Assembly (NCBI RefSeq): GCF_001625215.2
Contig: NC_030386.2
Location: 38,691,296-38,755,295, forward strand
Origin: Daucus carota subsp. sativus
Taxonomy: Eukaryota; Streptophyta; Magnoliopsida; Apiales; Apiaceae
Direction of reading: 5' to 3'
DNA length: 64,000 nt
This document shows, one piece after another, positions 1 to 10,911 of the stretch; position 1 is the stretch's first letter, and the number at the start of each line of letters is the position of its first letter. Under the pieces are notes generated by a model. It was not told where the DNA came from, searched no databases, and worked only from the letters and a program-made list of their open reading frames with translations. The position numbers and the translations under genes were made by a program.

Positions 1-377
1 AATGAAAGGAAGCTATGTGAAGAGACTCAATTGAATTTTTTAGAAAAGATCGAATGGGAAGTGACAAAATTGACCCGACATTAGGATTAAATTAGTGTGA
101 TACATGTTCAAAAATCAAAAACTTGTCCATCTTATTCATTACATGCAACTGGTTCCGGCAAAGATATATTGAGAAAATTTTGGAAAACAACATTAGAGTC
201 TTGAATATTATTTTAACACAAATATGAGAACAAGTAGCTGTACATACATAAATAAATGTGTGTATATATGGAGAAATGATTGAGCAACCATGTAAAGATG
301 TGGAGAAATAATTGAGCCAGAGATGGTGATTTAGTGGATGAGAACAATGTGCTTTTATTTTAAGCTGTATAAAAGTA
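1..377. other. Gene-free spacer
   Basis: AT-rich sequence without a convincing reading frame, repeat ends or RNA signature. I see nothing in it beyond short A/T runs. Confidence 0.5.
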
Positions 378-669
378 GGGATTGTTTGGGTGAGCTTAAA
401 ATAAGTGCTTCTTACTTAAAATAAATAAGTGGAGTAGAAGTTAGAAGCAAGATAAGACTTATAAGTGATTAAAGTATGGAGTAGAAGTTAGAAGCAAAAT
501 AAGACTTATAAGTGATTAAAATGTTTGGGAAATAAGTAGAAGCCTTAAAACAAAAGCTAGCATTCCTAACTTTTTATAAGTGCTTCTTGACTTATTACAC
601 AAACAGTACGAATAAGTGCTCATAATTTATAATTCAGAAGATGGATTTATAAATCCTAAACAAATACCC
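378..669. mobile_element. MITE-like element with TTTGGG/TTTAGG ends (hAT-like?)
   Basis: The left end reads GGGATTGTTTGGGTGAGC and is followed by AAAATAAGTGCTT. The right end is the imperfect reverse complement, ending CAAATACCC. The body contains the AAGTGCTTCTTACTT / AAGTAGAAGC palindromic style of small hAT-type MITEs, and a related element lies at 19835-20081. Inside is a 47-bp tandem duplication (units at 431-477 and 478-524, starting GGAGTAGAAGTTAGAAGC). I could not find a clean 8-bp target duplication, so the family is uncertain. Confidence 0.5.
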
Positions 670-740
670 ACCTAATATTAGAATAGAAGGTGCGTGTATC
701 ATGTGATCACGAGCGACGCCTACACAATCTATTTTTTATA

Positions 741-998
741 CTCCCTCCGTCCTATTTTAGTTGTCACATTTGGTTTTGTGCCGGTCAAATTGACCAAACT
801 TTGACCGCAATTTATTAATATTTTATCAATTGGAAAAATAAAAAAAAATATATCATCAGAAATAACTTTTAATCTACTTTAAAATGTAATTTTCAGTTTT
901 TTAAAATAATGAAGAAGTGACTTGTAATCTTTGGTCAAAAGTTAGTCAATTTGACCAACAAAAAAGGAAATGTGACAACTAAAATGGGACGGAGGGAG
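741..998. mobile_element. Stowaway-type MITE, group A copy 1
   Basis: Terminal inverted repeats CTCCCTCCGTCC...GGACGGAGGGAG are flanked on both sides by TA (739-740 and 999-1000), the Tc1/mariner target duplication. The subterminal regions GTTGTCACATTTGG and AAATGTGACAAC are also inverted. It is non-coding and about 258 bp. Copy 2 of the same group lies 500 bp downstream. Confidence 0.85.
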
Positions 999-1497
999 TA
1001 GTACGTTTCTTAAGACGACGGCTAACTAACGGCTGCTGCTCGCCTAATTAAATCTATACCGTTTTCAGTTAGTCTTAAACTCTTGATCATTTAATTGAGT
1101 TTGAAAATGTTGGGAGCGAAACTCCAAAAAAATTCTAAGAAGTGCTTAAGAAAGTTCTGGTTTCATGTCGCTAGTGTGTTCGACTGAATTCATATTCGAC
1201 CCAAGTGGTGTTAAATAATAATTTTGATTTTGTGATTGAATTTTCCGATTAAATTTATCGTAAAAAAAACTTACAATAATTTATCTTTGACTTGATGAAA
1301 TGTGCTTTGTCATATAAATTTCACATAAGTTTTTTATAACATCAATGAAATGTGTTTTGTATATATTTTATATAATAATCGTTTAAGATCTCAGATTAGA
1401 TTCAATAAATTTCGTCATCTAGTTAAAATTAAAAAAGAATTATTATATTATATATTTGTGACGAACGTTAAAAAAATCCGTTAGGTAATATACACTA
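999..1497. other. Gene-free spacer between two MITEs
   Basis: AT-rich DNA with no supportable gene. The stretch around 1167-1210 contains a GTTCGACTGAATTC-like motif but not enough tRNA-like structure to call a SINE. Confidence 0.45.
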
Positions 1498-1741
1498 CTC
1501 TCTCCGCCTCTTTTTAGTTGTCACATTTGGTATTGTTCCGATCAAACTGACCAGAATTTTATTAAAATTTATTGATATTTTATCAATTGAAAAAAAAAAT
1601 GTCACTGGAAATAACTTTTAATCTATTTTAAGATGTAAATTTCAGTTTTTTAAAATAATGAAAAAATAATTTATAATCTTTGGTCAAATATTAGTCAATT
1701 TGATAAAAAAAAATGTGACAATTAAAAAAGGATAAAGGGAG
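1498..1741. mobile_element. Stowaway-type MITE, group A copy 2 (degenerate)
   Basis: It begins CTCTCTCCGCCTC and ends AAAGGGAG with TA on both sides (1496-1497 and 1742-1743). The interior shares GTTGTCACATTTGGTATTG and ATAACTTTTAATCTATTTTA with the copy at 741-998, in the same orientation. Its ends and body carry more substitutions, so it is probably the older insertion. Confidence 0.8.
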
Positions 1742-2001
1742 TAATGTTTTACAACAATATTTAATAGATCTTTTAATGCACTGGCATACTGAGCTACCGC
1801 ACTAGAAGAAATAAATAAAATATGGCGGAGTAGCGAGCACATATAAATTCTGTGTCAACGAAAACGAGTTGGCATCATATATTCATATCAAACTTAATGA
1901 AACCAAGCATGTGAGCTGATTGCATTTCTGTCAAAAAAAAAAACATGTGAGCTGATTTGATCCATAACAACACTTTTGACCAATTCGTTGCTTCATGAGT
2001 A

Positions 2002-2316
2002 CTCCGTCCGTCCCGCTAGATTGAATACATTTGGTTTGGACACGGAAATCAAGAAAAAGTGTAAAAAGTGAGTAAAGTGAGATGAAAAATGAGTAAAGTG
2101 GTGGGACTTATTTATATTTAATGATATATTTGAGATATTAGAGGAAAATAGTGGGTGTTTATATTATTATAGAATGGAGATAGTGGGAGAAAAAAGTGGA
2201 TGTGATAGTGTTTTATATTATTAAAAGTTACTATATTTGGATAGTATAGAAATGATGGTACATTTCAAAAGGGAAACTGTATAGAATTGATTGGGACGTG
2301 ATTGGGACGGAGGGAG
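2002..2316. mobile_element. Stowaway-type MITE, group B
   Basis: The left end CTCCGTCCGTCCCGC and right end GGGACGGAGGGAG are inverted, with TA at 2000-2001 and 2317-2318. The body, rich in AAAGTGAGTAAAGTG and GTGGGAC runs, differs from group A. It is non-coding, about 315 bp. Confidence 0.8.
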
Positions 2317-3045
2317 TATATTTTTTTATTCAATTTAGCGGGCGTTGTATCCACGCGTAGTATTTACCTTCTTAATCCGTTGCTTGTGCTTCAATCCTAT
2401 GGGAATCCCCTCCCTCTTAAAAAGTCAAACAATCATAAAATAATAATATAATAATAATAACGTAGTATGAGAAAATAACTTTGGGTGATCTGACCTAACA
2501 TTATAAATATAGATTATATTTTAGTTACTCAAGAGTGCATTATGTACAATAACATCCGTATTTATTTATATGAGAAATATTAATATCAGTTAATATTATA
2601 TTAGTATTATATGAAGTGTCAATATAGGAAGTGTTGTTTTTTTTTAAGAAATAAGAGTTTAATTTTTTGGAAAATTAGTTAAATATGTAATCTTCTGAGA
2701 ATAAATACTTTTTTTGTTAAATGATGAACCTGTTTCTTAATATTCATTTCTAAAAAATATAGGATTTTTTTAAATATTCATACTTTTAAATTTATTTTTA
2801 AAAATACGGTCAAATTGCAGAAATTGCAAAACCTGTAAGAAACAATTACTCTTCATGTTATTAGCATTACAAATAAGGTTATATATATGATTTCACTCTG
2901 TTCTTATAAAAAAAGGTTATTGCTAACATATTTCGCAAAAGACCCTTGAATATATAAACATGTACTCCGTACTTTTTGGAAAATAAATAGTTATTTTGAC
3001 AACAAATTTGGCCAAACAAGTTGATGATCTCAAAAAAGATTTAGA
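2317..3045. other. AT-rich spacer
   Basis: No gene, RNA or repeat ends that I can support. There are several microsatellite-like AAT and TA runs near 2440-2460. Confidence 0.45.
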
Positions 3046-3502
3046 GGGGTGTATTGGATTAGGATTTTAAAGATTTTTTTGCATTTATGAAATCCGAGGG
3101 TATTCGATTGAGATTATTTGAAATCCATTGAAATCTTGAGGTATTCAATTGAGATTTTGAATTATGCTACAAAATCTGGTGGTATTCGATTGAGATTTTA
3201 AATTATGCTTTAAAATCCGGTGGTATTCTATTGTGATTGTTTAAAATCCATTAAAATCTGCTGATATTCAAATGCTGATGGATTTTTTTGGATTTCATAA
3301 AATGATGGATTTTGTGGCATTCTTCAGTGTATTTTAAGTTTTTTGAAATCTCATCAAATTCAACAGGATTTTGAAGTATTGTGCTTATATCCTATAAACT
3401 CTGCGACATTTTATCAAAAATCCGCACAAAATCAAAATCACATACAATCCATTAAAATCCATTTGACTAAAAACAATACATCAAAATAATCGAATACACC
3501 CC
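3046..3502. mobile_element. PIF/Harbinger (Tourist-like) MITE candidate, complete copy
   Basis: The ends GGGGTGTATTGGATTAGG and AATCGAATACACCCC are inverted. TTA lies just outside both ends (3041-3043 and 3504-3506), separated by one or two bases, which fits the TTA target duplication of PIF/Harbinger elements. The interior is built of repeated ATTCGATTGAGATTTTAAAATCC-like modules of about 45 bp. A truncated, oppositely oriented relative lies at 47589-48004. Confidence 0.6.
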
Positions 3503-3661
3503 GTTAATCTTTTTGATAATGAGTCATAGATTTCGGCAACTTGTTCGAATATAATAAGAAAACAAGTTGATTCGGACTTTCAAGACTCGATAATATGACA
3601 CCATGGTGCTTGGATCTGGTCTAACTCACATTACTAAACCTCAAACCCTTCTATTCTTCTT

Positions 3662-3670
3662 TATATATAA
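3662..3670 (+). promoter_or_regulatory. TATA box candidate for the ZCF37-like gene
   Basis: TATATATAA lies about 150 bp upstream of the ATG at 3820 and is followed by a pyrimidine-rich C/T leader, as in many plant promoters. Position and sequence are the only support. Confidence 0.45.
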
Positions 3671-3819
3671 CTCCATTTCTCCCCCACTTCTTCTACCAAT
3701 CATTTTCTCATTTATCAAACCTCTCAAAACACTACTTATTCCCAACCTCGCACGAATCTCTCCTCAAACCTCTCCCCCGAATATCGAAAAAATCTCGAAA
3801 ATTCGATAAATTTTGTAAC

Positions 3820-4641
3820 ATGTTGAGCTCACTAGTCTGCGGAAGCGGGAGTTTCCAAGACGAAGATGATATTGAACTTTCGGAGCTGCTCAGATCATGC
3901 TCCTCGTCCGCCAAAAAAACGTCGAAAATTCTGGGAACCAGGCACAGCTTCAGCTCGAAAAGTAAGGACTCGAAGAACCCGTATGCGGATCGAGGGCTGG
4001 ATAAATTTAGTGCACTTTTAGCGGAGCTGGATTCGAAGAGACAGAAGATTTACACTCAGAAAGGCTCTGAAGATATTTCTCTGCTCGGCTTTGCTTATTC
4101 GAATTCTTCGGATTACAAGCCTATTGTCGTTAGAGTGCGAGACAAGAAACCAATCAAAACATTGATCAAAGCACCAGTGAAGCTGGCTGATCGGAGTGAT
4201 TCTCAAGTTTCGAAAAATGTTGTCGAAAAATCTGATTATGATTTGAAGCAAACGAGAGCAGAATCGAATCGTGTTGATCAGAAAAAGGCGAGTCCCGAGA
4301 AATTCAGACACGTGAGTGTCGAGTATCTGACACGGCCTTCTTATTATGTTCCGGTGATCATAATCTTGATTCTGTTGTTCTTGGCTATTTTTGGAAAGTC
4401 TTTTGCGATTTTGTGTGTTTGTATAGGATGGTACATCATTCCTGCAATCAATTCAGACATCGCGAAAACAAGCACAGGGAGGATCAAAACGAAAGATCAA
4501 ACGAGTCACAAGACGAAGAATGCATCGAATTTTAACATCCGTGATCATCGGAGAACGCCGTCTTCGCCTACAAGTGTTCTTACAGGAAGCAAGTCACCTC
4601 CTCAGCATGGATCTCCCCTGCATCCCAGGAGTCTTACATGA
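3820..4641 (+). CDS. ZCF37-like protein
   Basis: An intronless 273-residue protein. I recognise the core NPYADRGLDKFSALLAELDSKRQKIY (about residues 51-77), followed by a block rich in K/R and V that includes KPIVVRVRDKK. This is the hallmark of the plant ZCF37 family, whose biochemical role is not established. The N-terminus (MLSSLVCGSGSF, then an acidic patch) is also family-like. One strongly hydrophobic segment (about residues 177-207, VPVIIILILLFLAIF...ILCVCIGWYII) predicts a single membrane span, followed by a basic, Ser/Thr-rich tail. The ATG at 3820 is the first in frame after the leader and begins the conserved N-terminus. The family call is from memory of the motif; the membrane span is seen directly. 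A short antisense frame inside is a shadow. Confidence 0.7.
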   Translation: MLSSLVCGSGSFQDEDDIELSELLRSCSSSAKKTSKILGTRHSFSSKSKDSKNPYADRGLDKFSALLAELDSKRQKIYTQKGSEDISLLGFAYSNSSDYKPIVVRVRDKKPIKTLIKAPVKLADRSDSQVSKNVVEKSDYDLKQTRAESNRVDQKKASPEKFRHVSVEYLTRPSYYVPVIIILILLFLAIFGKSFAILCVCIGWYIIPAINSDIAKTSTGRIKTKDQTSHKTKNASNFNIRDHRRTPSSPTSVLTGSKSPPQHGSPLHPRSLT

Positions 4642-4971
4642 CAACCTATACAGTCTTGTTTAATTTTTAATTTTTTTTAAAATTTTTAGGTTGGTCGGAG
4701 ATGGATGAATCTCGATGTTTAACATGATCAGCTAGAAGATTAGTGATTATGGGTTGTTGTTTGTGTTCTTGAATGATTTTGTAATTAGTTTTGTTGTTCA
4801 AGTGAAATGATGATCACAGCTTGTTAATTAGGTTGTTGTACAGAAGTTGCATCTCTTTTTCCATGTAATGACTTTGCAATCAAAGTCTTTGATACCGTGT
4901 CGTGTGTTCGTTTATCTTGTTAATGACTACATGGGACGACTTTTCAATCTGTCTCCTTGACATGTTCTAGA
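4642..4971. other. 3' untranslated region and spacer of the ZCF37-like gene
   Basis: T-rich sequence downstream of the stop with no other coding signal. It runs up to the target duplication of the transposon at 4982. Confidence 0.5.
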
Positions 4972-4981
4972 CTTGTATTTC

Positions 4982-5187
4982 GGCTCCTTCCAATTTCTAG
5001 GCACCTTGAACATCATCTTTACAAATATAACCACTCTTTTTTTCACTTCACATTTCTAACCACCTTAAATCTCGGGCGAACATGTTGTGAAAGTGCTGTT
5101 ATGTTCGCCCCTGACAAGGGAGAACATAACAAAGGGGACGTTATATGTTCGCCCCCCACAGGGGCGAACACATAAGGGCATGCACGC
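4982..5187. repeat. Left terminal inverted repeat of the Mutator-like element
   Basis: Pairs with 6227-6431 in inverted orientation. It contains ATGTTCGCCCC near 5100 and 5148, and the palindrome GTTCGCCCC/GGGGCGAAC around 5150-5170. Confidence 0.9.
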
Positions 5188-5589
5188 GGACAGAAAAGGG
5201 GTTGCTGGGTCGGTCTGAACAATTGTCTGTGTAATAATGACATTAGCTTAATTTTCTCTCATGTTTTTCACAATCAATTGTCTACAGCCTCCGGGGAGCT
5301 GCATTTTCATGCTGTACGTTTTTAACATGCCGTGTTTTCTGAGGGCTTTGCGTAGTAATATTAATATTTTTTTATATTTTATTAGAATTTTGTTATTTAA
5401 TTTTTATTAGGAAAAATAAAACTTTTAGTTTTGGTCGTTAAATTAAAAAATTAAACATAAGTGAAAAATAATCAAATGAAATTGGAAGGGATTATAAACT
5501 TTTTATTAGTTTAAATTATATGAATATAAGATAATTTATGTACAAGATCAACAAAAACTCAAATGAGACATAAATGCTAGAAACTAATA

Positions 5590-5834
5590 CTCCCTCCGTC
5601 CCCTCATTTGTTTACATTAGGGGGCGGGGGCTCGACACGCATTCTAATGCTCTCGTAAAACGTAGTTCAATAAATTATTTCGAACTTTTTTCTTTTAAAT
5701 AAAAATTTGTTATTTATATTTTTATATAATAAAGAAAAAAAATTAAAAATAAACTATAGAACTATGTTTTATATACGCATTAAAATGCGTGTCGAGCAGT
5801 GTGAAAAAACCGTAAACAAATGAGAACAGAGGAG
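5590..5834. mobile_element. Stowaway-type MITE, group C copy 1, nested in the Mutator-like element
   Basis: It begins CTCCCTCCGTCCCCTC and ends ACAGAGGAG between TA dinucleotides (5588-5589 and 5835-5836). Subterminal CATTTGTTTACATT is inverted against GTAAACAAATGAG. The internal CACGCATTCTAATGC / GCATTAAAATGCGTGTCG also pair. It is about 80-90 percent like the copy at 20821-21070. It must have inserted after, or been carried within, the surrounding element. Confidence 0.85.
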
Positions 5835-6226
5835 TATCATTCCCCCTCCTCACTTCCTTTAAATTTATCCTATACTTTGGTTAAACTAATTTCACAGACT
5901 TATTTAAGAAAAAAAATTCATATTCATTAATATTTATAGTGTAAATATTTAATATGACTTTAATATTTTTTATTTATAAAGGTGAATTATTTCCCCCCAG
6001 AAAATACATATTTAAATACTTTTAATAGAGATGTATATATTTTTAATTGTCTGTCGAAGTCTTAATTTTCTCTAAATTATACGCAATTTTAGTTAAAAAC
6101 ATTTACAAGTAAAAGTGCTCGAGAAAACCATAGATAAGGAACATGAATACAAAAGTACATGTCAGTTGTCACCAAAAAATTCCAGTAGGTCCTCCTGTTG
6201 CAAATTGTCAATATTGGAAATCTCTA

Positions 6227-6431
6227 GCGTGCATGCCCTTATGTGTTCGCCCCTGTGGGGGCGAACATATAACGTCTCCTTTGTTATGTTCTCCGTTGCC
6301 AGGGGCGAACATAACAGCACTTTCACAACATGTTCGTCCGAGATTTAAGGTGGTTAGAAATGTGAAGTGAAAAAAAAGGTGGTTATATTTGTAAAGATGA
6401 TGTTCAAGGTGCCTAGAAATTGGAAGGAGCC
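6227..6431. repeat. Right terminal inverted repeat of the Mutator-like element
   Basis: Reverse complement of 4982-5187 with only a few mismatches. The outer 40 bases match almost perfectly. Confidence 0.9.
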
Positions 6432-6441
6432 CTTGTATTTC

Positions 6442-7057
6442 ATCACTCATGATGGGTTGGATCAGATTTCGCCCATCCGAAAGAATAGCAGACAAATTAT
6501 TTTGGGGGGTTGAATATTTTGGGATAGGATTTAGAAATAATCTCAACAGCTTAATAAGTCATGGCATAAGCTTCTAGAACTCACATGGGCTCGCCAACTA
6601 AGACCAATATTGCCGTATATCACAAGTAACTACTAACTAGAACTATTTTCTAGGTACGAAAATATTTCAGTCAGTGATTTACTGCAAATATCTAAGGATA
6701 ACAAATAAAAATTACATGAATATGGAGAATTTTAAGACATCACTGCTAAATCACAAATCAAATGTATGTCTAACAAAATCAAAGGTGTCTGTATAGGCCA
6801 TCTCTCAGAAAATGTTCTTGTTTTGATACTTATCTTCTTTTCTTTCTTTGGATAAGTACCAACTTTCTGGAAAAAACCCAAAAATAAACAGCTACATATT
6901 GGCAAAATTAAGAGATACAACTAAGAAATTAATGAACATATAATACAACACAGAATGCTAAATCCTAAAGCTGGATCTTCTCTGGTCAATTTTCAGTCTG
7001 GAAATTGGCTTCCTGGGCTTTGACCCGCAATCACTAAAAGATGTTTCAACCACATCT
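6442..7057. other. Spacer and 3' untranslated region of the AKAP17A-like gene
   Basis: No independent gene seen. The reverse strand from 7063 to 6958 is the last exon of the gene to the right. After its stop, a 33-codon frame in another phase remains open to 6958, but no splice site would bring it into frame. Confidence 0.4.
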
Positions 7058-10000
7058 TCATTCCTGTATCAGAAAAGAATAAAAAAAATGAATTTAATCG
7101 TGATTGTTTCTTAGTTATTTTGAATAAAGTTAAATAACTGCCAATTCATATAAAGTAATTATATAAATACATTTACATCAAGACAAAAGTAATCATGTGA
7201 AAACAAGAAGGCGTATGTGATGGTCAAAAAATTGGCAATAATAAGTGACACATGATAGTTAACAGCTGTAACATGCACGGGCCTCCAAGGACGAATAAGA
7301 GAGGTCGAGTGTATTGGTGAACACCTGATGATGGACATAAAGTATAAAGCACAATCAGAATATTTAAGAGACTAAGAGAGGACATTTGTTTCCTACCTTG
7401 AATCTCTTTGGACGCCCTTTCTCGGAGCTAAAGCGAGAATTGTACGATTGTCCATCTTCCCTGCTATATCTATTGGACGGCATCCATCTATCAGTTTCTT
7501 CTGGTTGGCTTCTAGCATTTCCGAATCCATCTTTATCCCAAGTAACCTCATAATCGGCCTTTAAACGAGATCCTTGCTGCATATTATGTAAGGTTAATAC
7601 ATGACCAGAGTAATATAATGCTTATAATATGTTTGGAATTAATGACATGGGGCATGATGAAAGAGAAAAGTTTATGTATACTGCACTCTAGCGAGTACAC
7701 ATTTTTTCCCACTCATAAGGTAGATACTGGCTAGTATACAAATGAGCAACATGCATATATATAGATACAGCAGCACTCGTAAATGAGCATGCTTAAATCT
7801 GTACAACAGATATGCATAGATAACAAGTATGTTGTAATTACATGTTAATGCAGGTCAGAAATTAAACAAGAAAAGGAAGAAAATATATGAATGAACCGCA
7901 AAAAAATTACAAGCCCATGATATTCCAACAGCAGAAGCACTACCTCTAGGATTTCTCAACTATTGAAAAGAAAATTTGTTAGGTTCGCATAAGGAGAATA
8001 ATCTTCAAATTCACAAAATCAAGAAGAATTCTTTCAATTATAAAAAATTGCATGTCCTCGTATATATATAATGTGCACACACATATACTTATATCGTGAT
8101 TGGCGCTTTGGACAAAACTCAAAAGGATTGTGTTTGTACATAGACAGCTATTACTCTCCTTAAAGGGACATTGAAGTCAAAGCATGTAATTCCCCTCAAA
8201 ACCAGTCCAACACAAACTTGTGAAAGAAATAATAATAAACATGTAATATGTAACAAGCGTTTACTATCAAATAAGTGGTAAGAAACATTCAAACAAAGAG
8301 CACGAGGATGAGCACCCCCTTAAAGACCACCATCTACAAGCTACACCCAACCAAAAATTAGAAGGCTGAAATCAATATGATAAAAGCTAACTACCTTCTG
8401 CAAAGAACGGCCACTTAAAACCTTCAAAGCATTGCAAAAATCGCTGTATTCTTTGTACCGAACAATTATCTTACAATGTAATCCCGGTACTGTATATCCA
8501 TCCTCTTCATCCTCAAGATTACATGTATCATTGTCCTCTTTCACATCAAGAGTCCTACCAATGGGAATGGTTCAAAGAGTTAAAAGGCAAATTATGGGCA
8601 ATCCATCACAAAAAAACTCTACTTCAAATTTTTATTTTTTTAAGACTATGGCAATCTCCAACGAATTACTGCAATTTCAGTTACTGGCCTGTATAGACTG
8701 CACCTTACTAGAGATGTTGTATTCACCAGCAAAGGTAACACGTACAACCGTGCACCGTATAAAGCGAAGCTAATTCCATTATTTTTATAATCTCACCTTA
8801 AAGTATATAGAATGTATTTTCGAAAACTTACTGCTAATTGCAGAGCTTACATGCTACAACAAATTGGCTTAATTTACTTGCCGACATAAATGGAAAGAGC
8901 ATCGATGAAAAATTGAATTTTAATTTTATTTGTCAACAAAGTAACACGCCGAACTGGGTCTCTGTGGAAAAATGAAACATTTTCAGAGTCAAACAATTAT
9001 GGAAGTTTAATACAGAATCTATACTTTAAAAAACAGAACAATTAAAACTTATAGGAATGGATGTAAGGAAATGTTGCTGTACTGGATCACTGAGAATACC
9101 TTATCTCCCCAAGGGCTGAGAATATCGTATGAGTAACTATCTGTGAGGGCCTGTCAGGTACTAGCGGCTCAACAAACCAACGTGTTGGAACACCTTTCAA
9201 AATAATTGTATCAGGTAGTCGTCTCCCACCTCTTGCATACCCTGCATACAATTAATATGAGTCCTTATTCAACTTTGCTTATTTGTGATTTTAATTCAAA
9301 TGTTACATAATAAAATAATAAGGCCATACACACAAACAAAACACTCTGCACTTTCATAAGCCAGATGACGCAATGGGCAGACCTGGAATGTAGAAGATCA
9401 TCACATTTTTCTTTAATAGCTCCGCTATTCCTCCTCAAAATCATTTAAATCCCTAAGCATCTTACTGTCAAGCCTCAACATTTTACATACCATTAAAGTC
9501 ATCCAAGTTTTATTCATACAACGAAATTAAACTATTCATCATCGTGGCTACATACACGTTGTCTCTAACATATTAAGATCAGAAAAAATTACTCATATAA
9601 CTCGATCATTCATCTACTAAGTTGCTACATTACATTACATAAAATAAATAACCCTACATTATATAAATTAAATTCAATTATAATAACAAAAGAAGAGAGA
9701 AATCCCCCTAACCTCGATTCCCGAAGGCCGCAAGCTCCTCCCACTCCTTCTTCATCCTCTCGAAATCATCACCCACCGGAACCTCCACACTCAACTTAAA
9801 CCTATCCCCCACAATCCTCATCTCCATCCCATCCATCTTCTCCACCGCATTCTTCCTCCACTCCGCAAACTTCCTCTCCAAGACCCTACCTTTCTCCTCC
9901 TCCCCCTCCTCCTCTTCGAATTTCGACAACTTGAGAGAGGCGAAATCCAAATCTCTGATAATTATCGTGCCGCGAGCGACGGGGTCGTGGCGCTTGCGTT

Positions 10001-10229
10001 TCTTGAGGTCCTTGAAGGGGACGATGTGGAGATCGGGGAGCGGGAGAGAGATCGAGAAAGAGGATTCGAGGAAGGAGATGAGGGAGGTTTTGAGGAGCCA
10101 GGTGTCGAGGGGGGAGACGGAGTCGTCGGCGCGGTGGAGAGTGAGGAGGAGTTTGATGCGGGGAGCTAGGGTTAGCGAGTTGGGGAGAGCTAGGGTTTCG
10201 GTTGGGGGGAGGGGTTTGGGGGTGCTCAT
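7058..10229 (-). CDS. AKAP17A/SFRS17A-like RNA-associated protein (plant A-kinase anchor protein 17-like)
   Basis: Six coding exons join in frame: 10229-9713, 9241-9100, 8961-8878, 8554-8395, 7576-7397 and 7063-7058, giving 362 residues. Plant proteins annotated as A-kinase anchor protein 17A-like share the N-terminal TETLALPNSLTLAPRIKLLL, the KKRKRHDPVARGT basic patch, WRKNAVEKMDG, then an RRM-like region (DTIILKGVPTRWF...HTIFSALGEIR, and LHCKIIVRYKEYSDFCNALKVL) and GSRLKADYEVTWDKDGF. The animal homologue is a splicing-associated SR-related protein; nuclear RNA work is therefore inferred here, not shown. The last coding exon contributes only GAA and the stop, so the protein ends RFKE. The start is the first ATG of the conserved N-terminus. 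The gene is transcribed away from the SVIP gene at 10912. Introns are longest between exons 4 and 5. Confidence 0.8.
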
Positions 10230-10911
10230 CGGAGATGTTGAGGGAGAAAGCAGAGTAGCAGCAATGAGAGACTTGGTGATTGTTTTGTAATTCGATTTCT
10301 TGAATTTAATAAACCCATGGAGTCGAGGCGAATTTGATTTATGTCGTGCAAGAATCGAATTGAGTAAAAAGTATTTGAATTGGAAAAAATTAAATACTTA
10401 ATTAATATTTAAACTTTTTATGAAGTAAATAAATATAATGTATAACAATTAATAACCAAGTAATTTATTTTTGTATTTTTATATATTTTTTATTAAACAA
10501 AATTTATAGCAATTTTTTTGGAACAACTTTTTCATTTCAATTTAACTTAAAAATGGAGTTTATATTACTTGTAGAGAGATTAGTTCAGTTTATAATAATA
10601 GATATGATTAAAATATCATTATAATAATAATTTAAGTTAAAAAATTTATTATAATAATTTTTTTGATAAGAAGTCTCCTTCGTTCAAATTTGTTGTAAAG
10701 TTTCGCCTTTCTTTTTTGACATTTCAATATGGATTTCAATATGGATATAGTTTTGATATATTTAATCTCCTATTTACAAATACAAAGTGGGTAAATGGAG
10801 ACAAAAACGTTAAAAACTAGATGTTGGAACCGAGCTGTCATATGAGCGAGTCCTGTAAGTATATTTCAGTTGAAGAACGAGTCTTCCGCGCACAAAACCG
10901 AGACAGATTAG
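10230..10911. promoter_or_regulatory. Shared intergenic promoter region between divergent genes
   Basis: About 680 bp separate the ATG of the AKAP17A-like gene (-) from that of the small VCP-interacting protein gene (+). It is AT-rich with no TATA box I would defend on either side. A bidirectional promoter is possible but only inferred from the geometry. Confidence 0.4.

Larger units (their letters stand above)
4972..6441. mobile_element. Non-autonomous Mutator-like element with long terminal inverted repeats and 10-bp TSD
   Basis: The element proper is 4982-6431 (1,450 bp). It starts GGCTCCTTCCAATTTCTAGG and ends with the reverse complement CCTAGAAATTGGAAGGAGCC. The inverted repeats run for about 205 bp (4982-5187 and 6227-6431) and are nearly identical. 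A perfect 10-bp direct repeat, CTTGTATTTC, flanks it (4972-4981 and 6432-6441), in the 8-11 bp range of Mutator-like elements. No transposase frame is present, and the small frames within the ends are shadows of the inverted repeats. Each end carries several copies of TGTTCGCCCC, two of them forming a palindrome. The middle is AT-rich and is interrupted by a Stowaway MITE at 5590-5834. Near-identity of the ends suggests a fairly recent insertion. Confidence 0.85.

Noticed and set aside
4957-5243. Frames in both strands of the left transposon end, with matching frames at 6115-6546
   Set aside because: Identical peptides arise only from the inverted repeats; no start context or domain.
6958-7057. 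Alternative C-terminus of the AKAP17A-like protein ending RRSSFRI
   Set aside because: Out of frame with exon 5 through the only good acceptor; kept as a note only.
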